A stretch of DNA of 5,554 bases, from the NCBI GenBank assembly GCA_017502425.1, contig JAFVVB010000208.1, forward strand, positions 1 through 5,554. Reading direction: 5' to 3'. Each line of letters starts with the position of its first letter. Position 1 is the stretch's first letter. The notes below the pieces were generated by a model. The model did not search any database and was not told where the DNA came from. It saw only the letters and a list, made by a program, of their open reading frames with translations. Origin of the DNA: Ruminococcus sp. Its GTDB lineage: Bacteria > Bacillota > Clostridia > Oscillospirales > Acutalibacteraceae. Below are positions 5,363-5,554 of the stretch, one piece after another. The translations under genes were made by a program, and so were the position numbers.

Positions 5363-5413
5363 TGGTTAGTTGCTGGTTAGTTGTTGGTTAGTTGTTGGTT
5401 AATTGCTGGTTAG
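5363..5413. repeat. 11-nt tandem repeat, about 4.6 units of TGGTTAGTTGY
   Basis: The units are TGGTTAGTTGC (5363-5373), TGGTTAGTTGT (5374-5384), TGGTTAGTTGT (5385-5395), TGGTTAATTGC (5396-5406) and a partial TGGTTAG (5407-5413). Differences are confined to the last base and one G-to-A change. A related TGGTTAG recurs at 5475-5481. The period is not a multiple of three, which argues against a coding repeat. It starts only 4 nt after the neighbouring ATTCTTAT array. Function is unknown. Confidence 0.92.
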
Positions 5414-5554
5414 CCTGAAAAATCGAAAGACCGATATATGTAGTTAGTATCAATGTTTGAGCCATATATGGGGTTGGTTAGTTTTTGCTGTGGTTTCGCG
5501 ACGTTTTTCTCGGTGGAATGATAAAGAAGAAATGAATTTGTGAACAATTTTTTA
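5414..5554. other. Gene-free tail of unknown content
   Basis: No credible coding sequence, RNA gene or terminator was found between the 11-nt repeats and the window end. Together with the repeats and terminator upstream, the gene-free stretch after the ATPase spans about 340 bases and runs off the window. It contains one isolated TGGTTAG at 5475-5481, a 10-bp palindrome CCATATATGG (5462-5471), and only a 22-codon reading frame (5453-5521) without a ribosome binding site. It may be a leader or promoter region of a gene beyond the window. Confidence 0.6.

Noticed and set aside
5462..5471. Palindrome CCATATATGG
   Set aside because: Perfect, but only 10 bp and AT-rich in the centre; no promoter context, so no case for an operator.
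5453..5521. 22-codon reading frame beginning MFEPYMGLV
   Set aside because: No ribosome binding site, no recognisable features, and it covers the stray TGGTTAG motif; not supportable as a gene.
5538..5554. TTGTGAA at the window end as a second Rex site
   Set aside because: Only the left half-site fits; the right half is a T-run that does not match TTCACAA.

Overview
The window looks like an ordinary chromosomal segment of a Gram-positive, probably anaerobic Firmicute. A Clostridia/Ruminococcus-like gut bacterium is my best guess. This rests on AT-rich intergenic DNA, strong AGGAGG-type ribosome binding sites, consensus sigma-A promoters, a Firmicutes-type GAPDH with the DGPHRKGDLRR S-loop, a UPF0371 (DUF1846) protein, and a lipoprotein solute-binding protein with a Gram-positive-style lipobox. 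The taxonomic call is inference only. All six recognised genes are on the + strand.

Layout: (1) 1-738 is the 3' half of a DUF1846/UPF0371 gene cut by the window edge. (2) 755-1648 is an EamA/DMT-family membrane transporter, 16 nt behind it and probably co-transcribed. (3) 1649-1784 is a regulatory region with stacked promoter-like elements and an 18-bp dyad that fits the Rex operator framework. (4) 1785-2798 is the glycolytic NAD-dependent GAPDH gene, followed by a strong intrinsic terminator. (5) 2880-2908 is a perfect-consensus sigma-A promoter. It drives a polar amino-acid ABC transporter cluster: lipoprotein binding protein (2968-3735), an intercistronic terminator-like hairpin, permease (3811-4488), and ATPase (4472-5212, overlapping the permease by 17 nt), closed by a third hairpin terminator. 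(6) 5258-5554 holds no recognisable gene. It contains two adjacent short tandem-repeat arrays (8-9-nt ATTCTTAT(T) units, then 11-nt TGGTTAGTTGY units) and unexplained sequence beyond them.

Functionally, GAPDH produces NADH and 1,3-bisphosphoglycerate in glycolysis, and the Rex-like site would tie its expression to the NADH/NAD+ ratio. The ABC cluster makes a complete importer: the binding protein captures an amino acid outside the membrane, the permease forms the channel (probably as a homodimer), and the GlnQ-family ATPase powers it. The hairpin after the binding-protein gene and the weak ribosome binding site of the permease fit the usual excess of binding protein over membrane subunits. 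I see no defence system, mobile element, CRISPR array, RNA gene or clearly novel system. The least explained DNA is the repeat-bearing tail.
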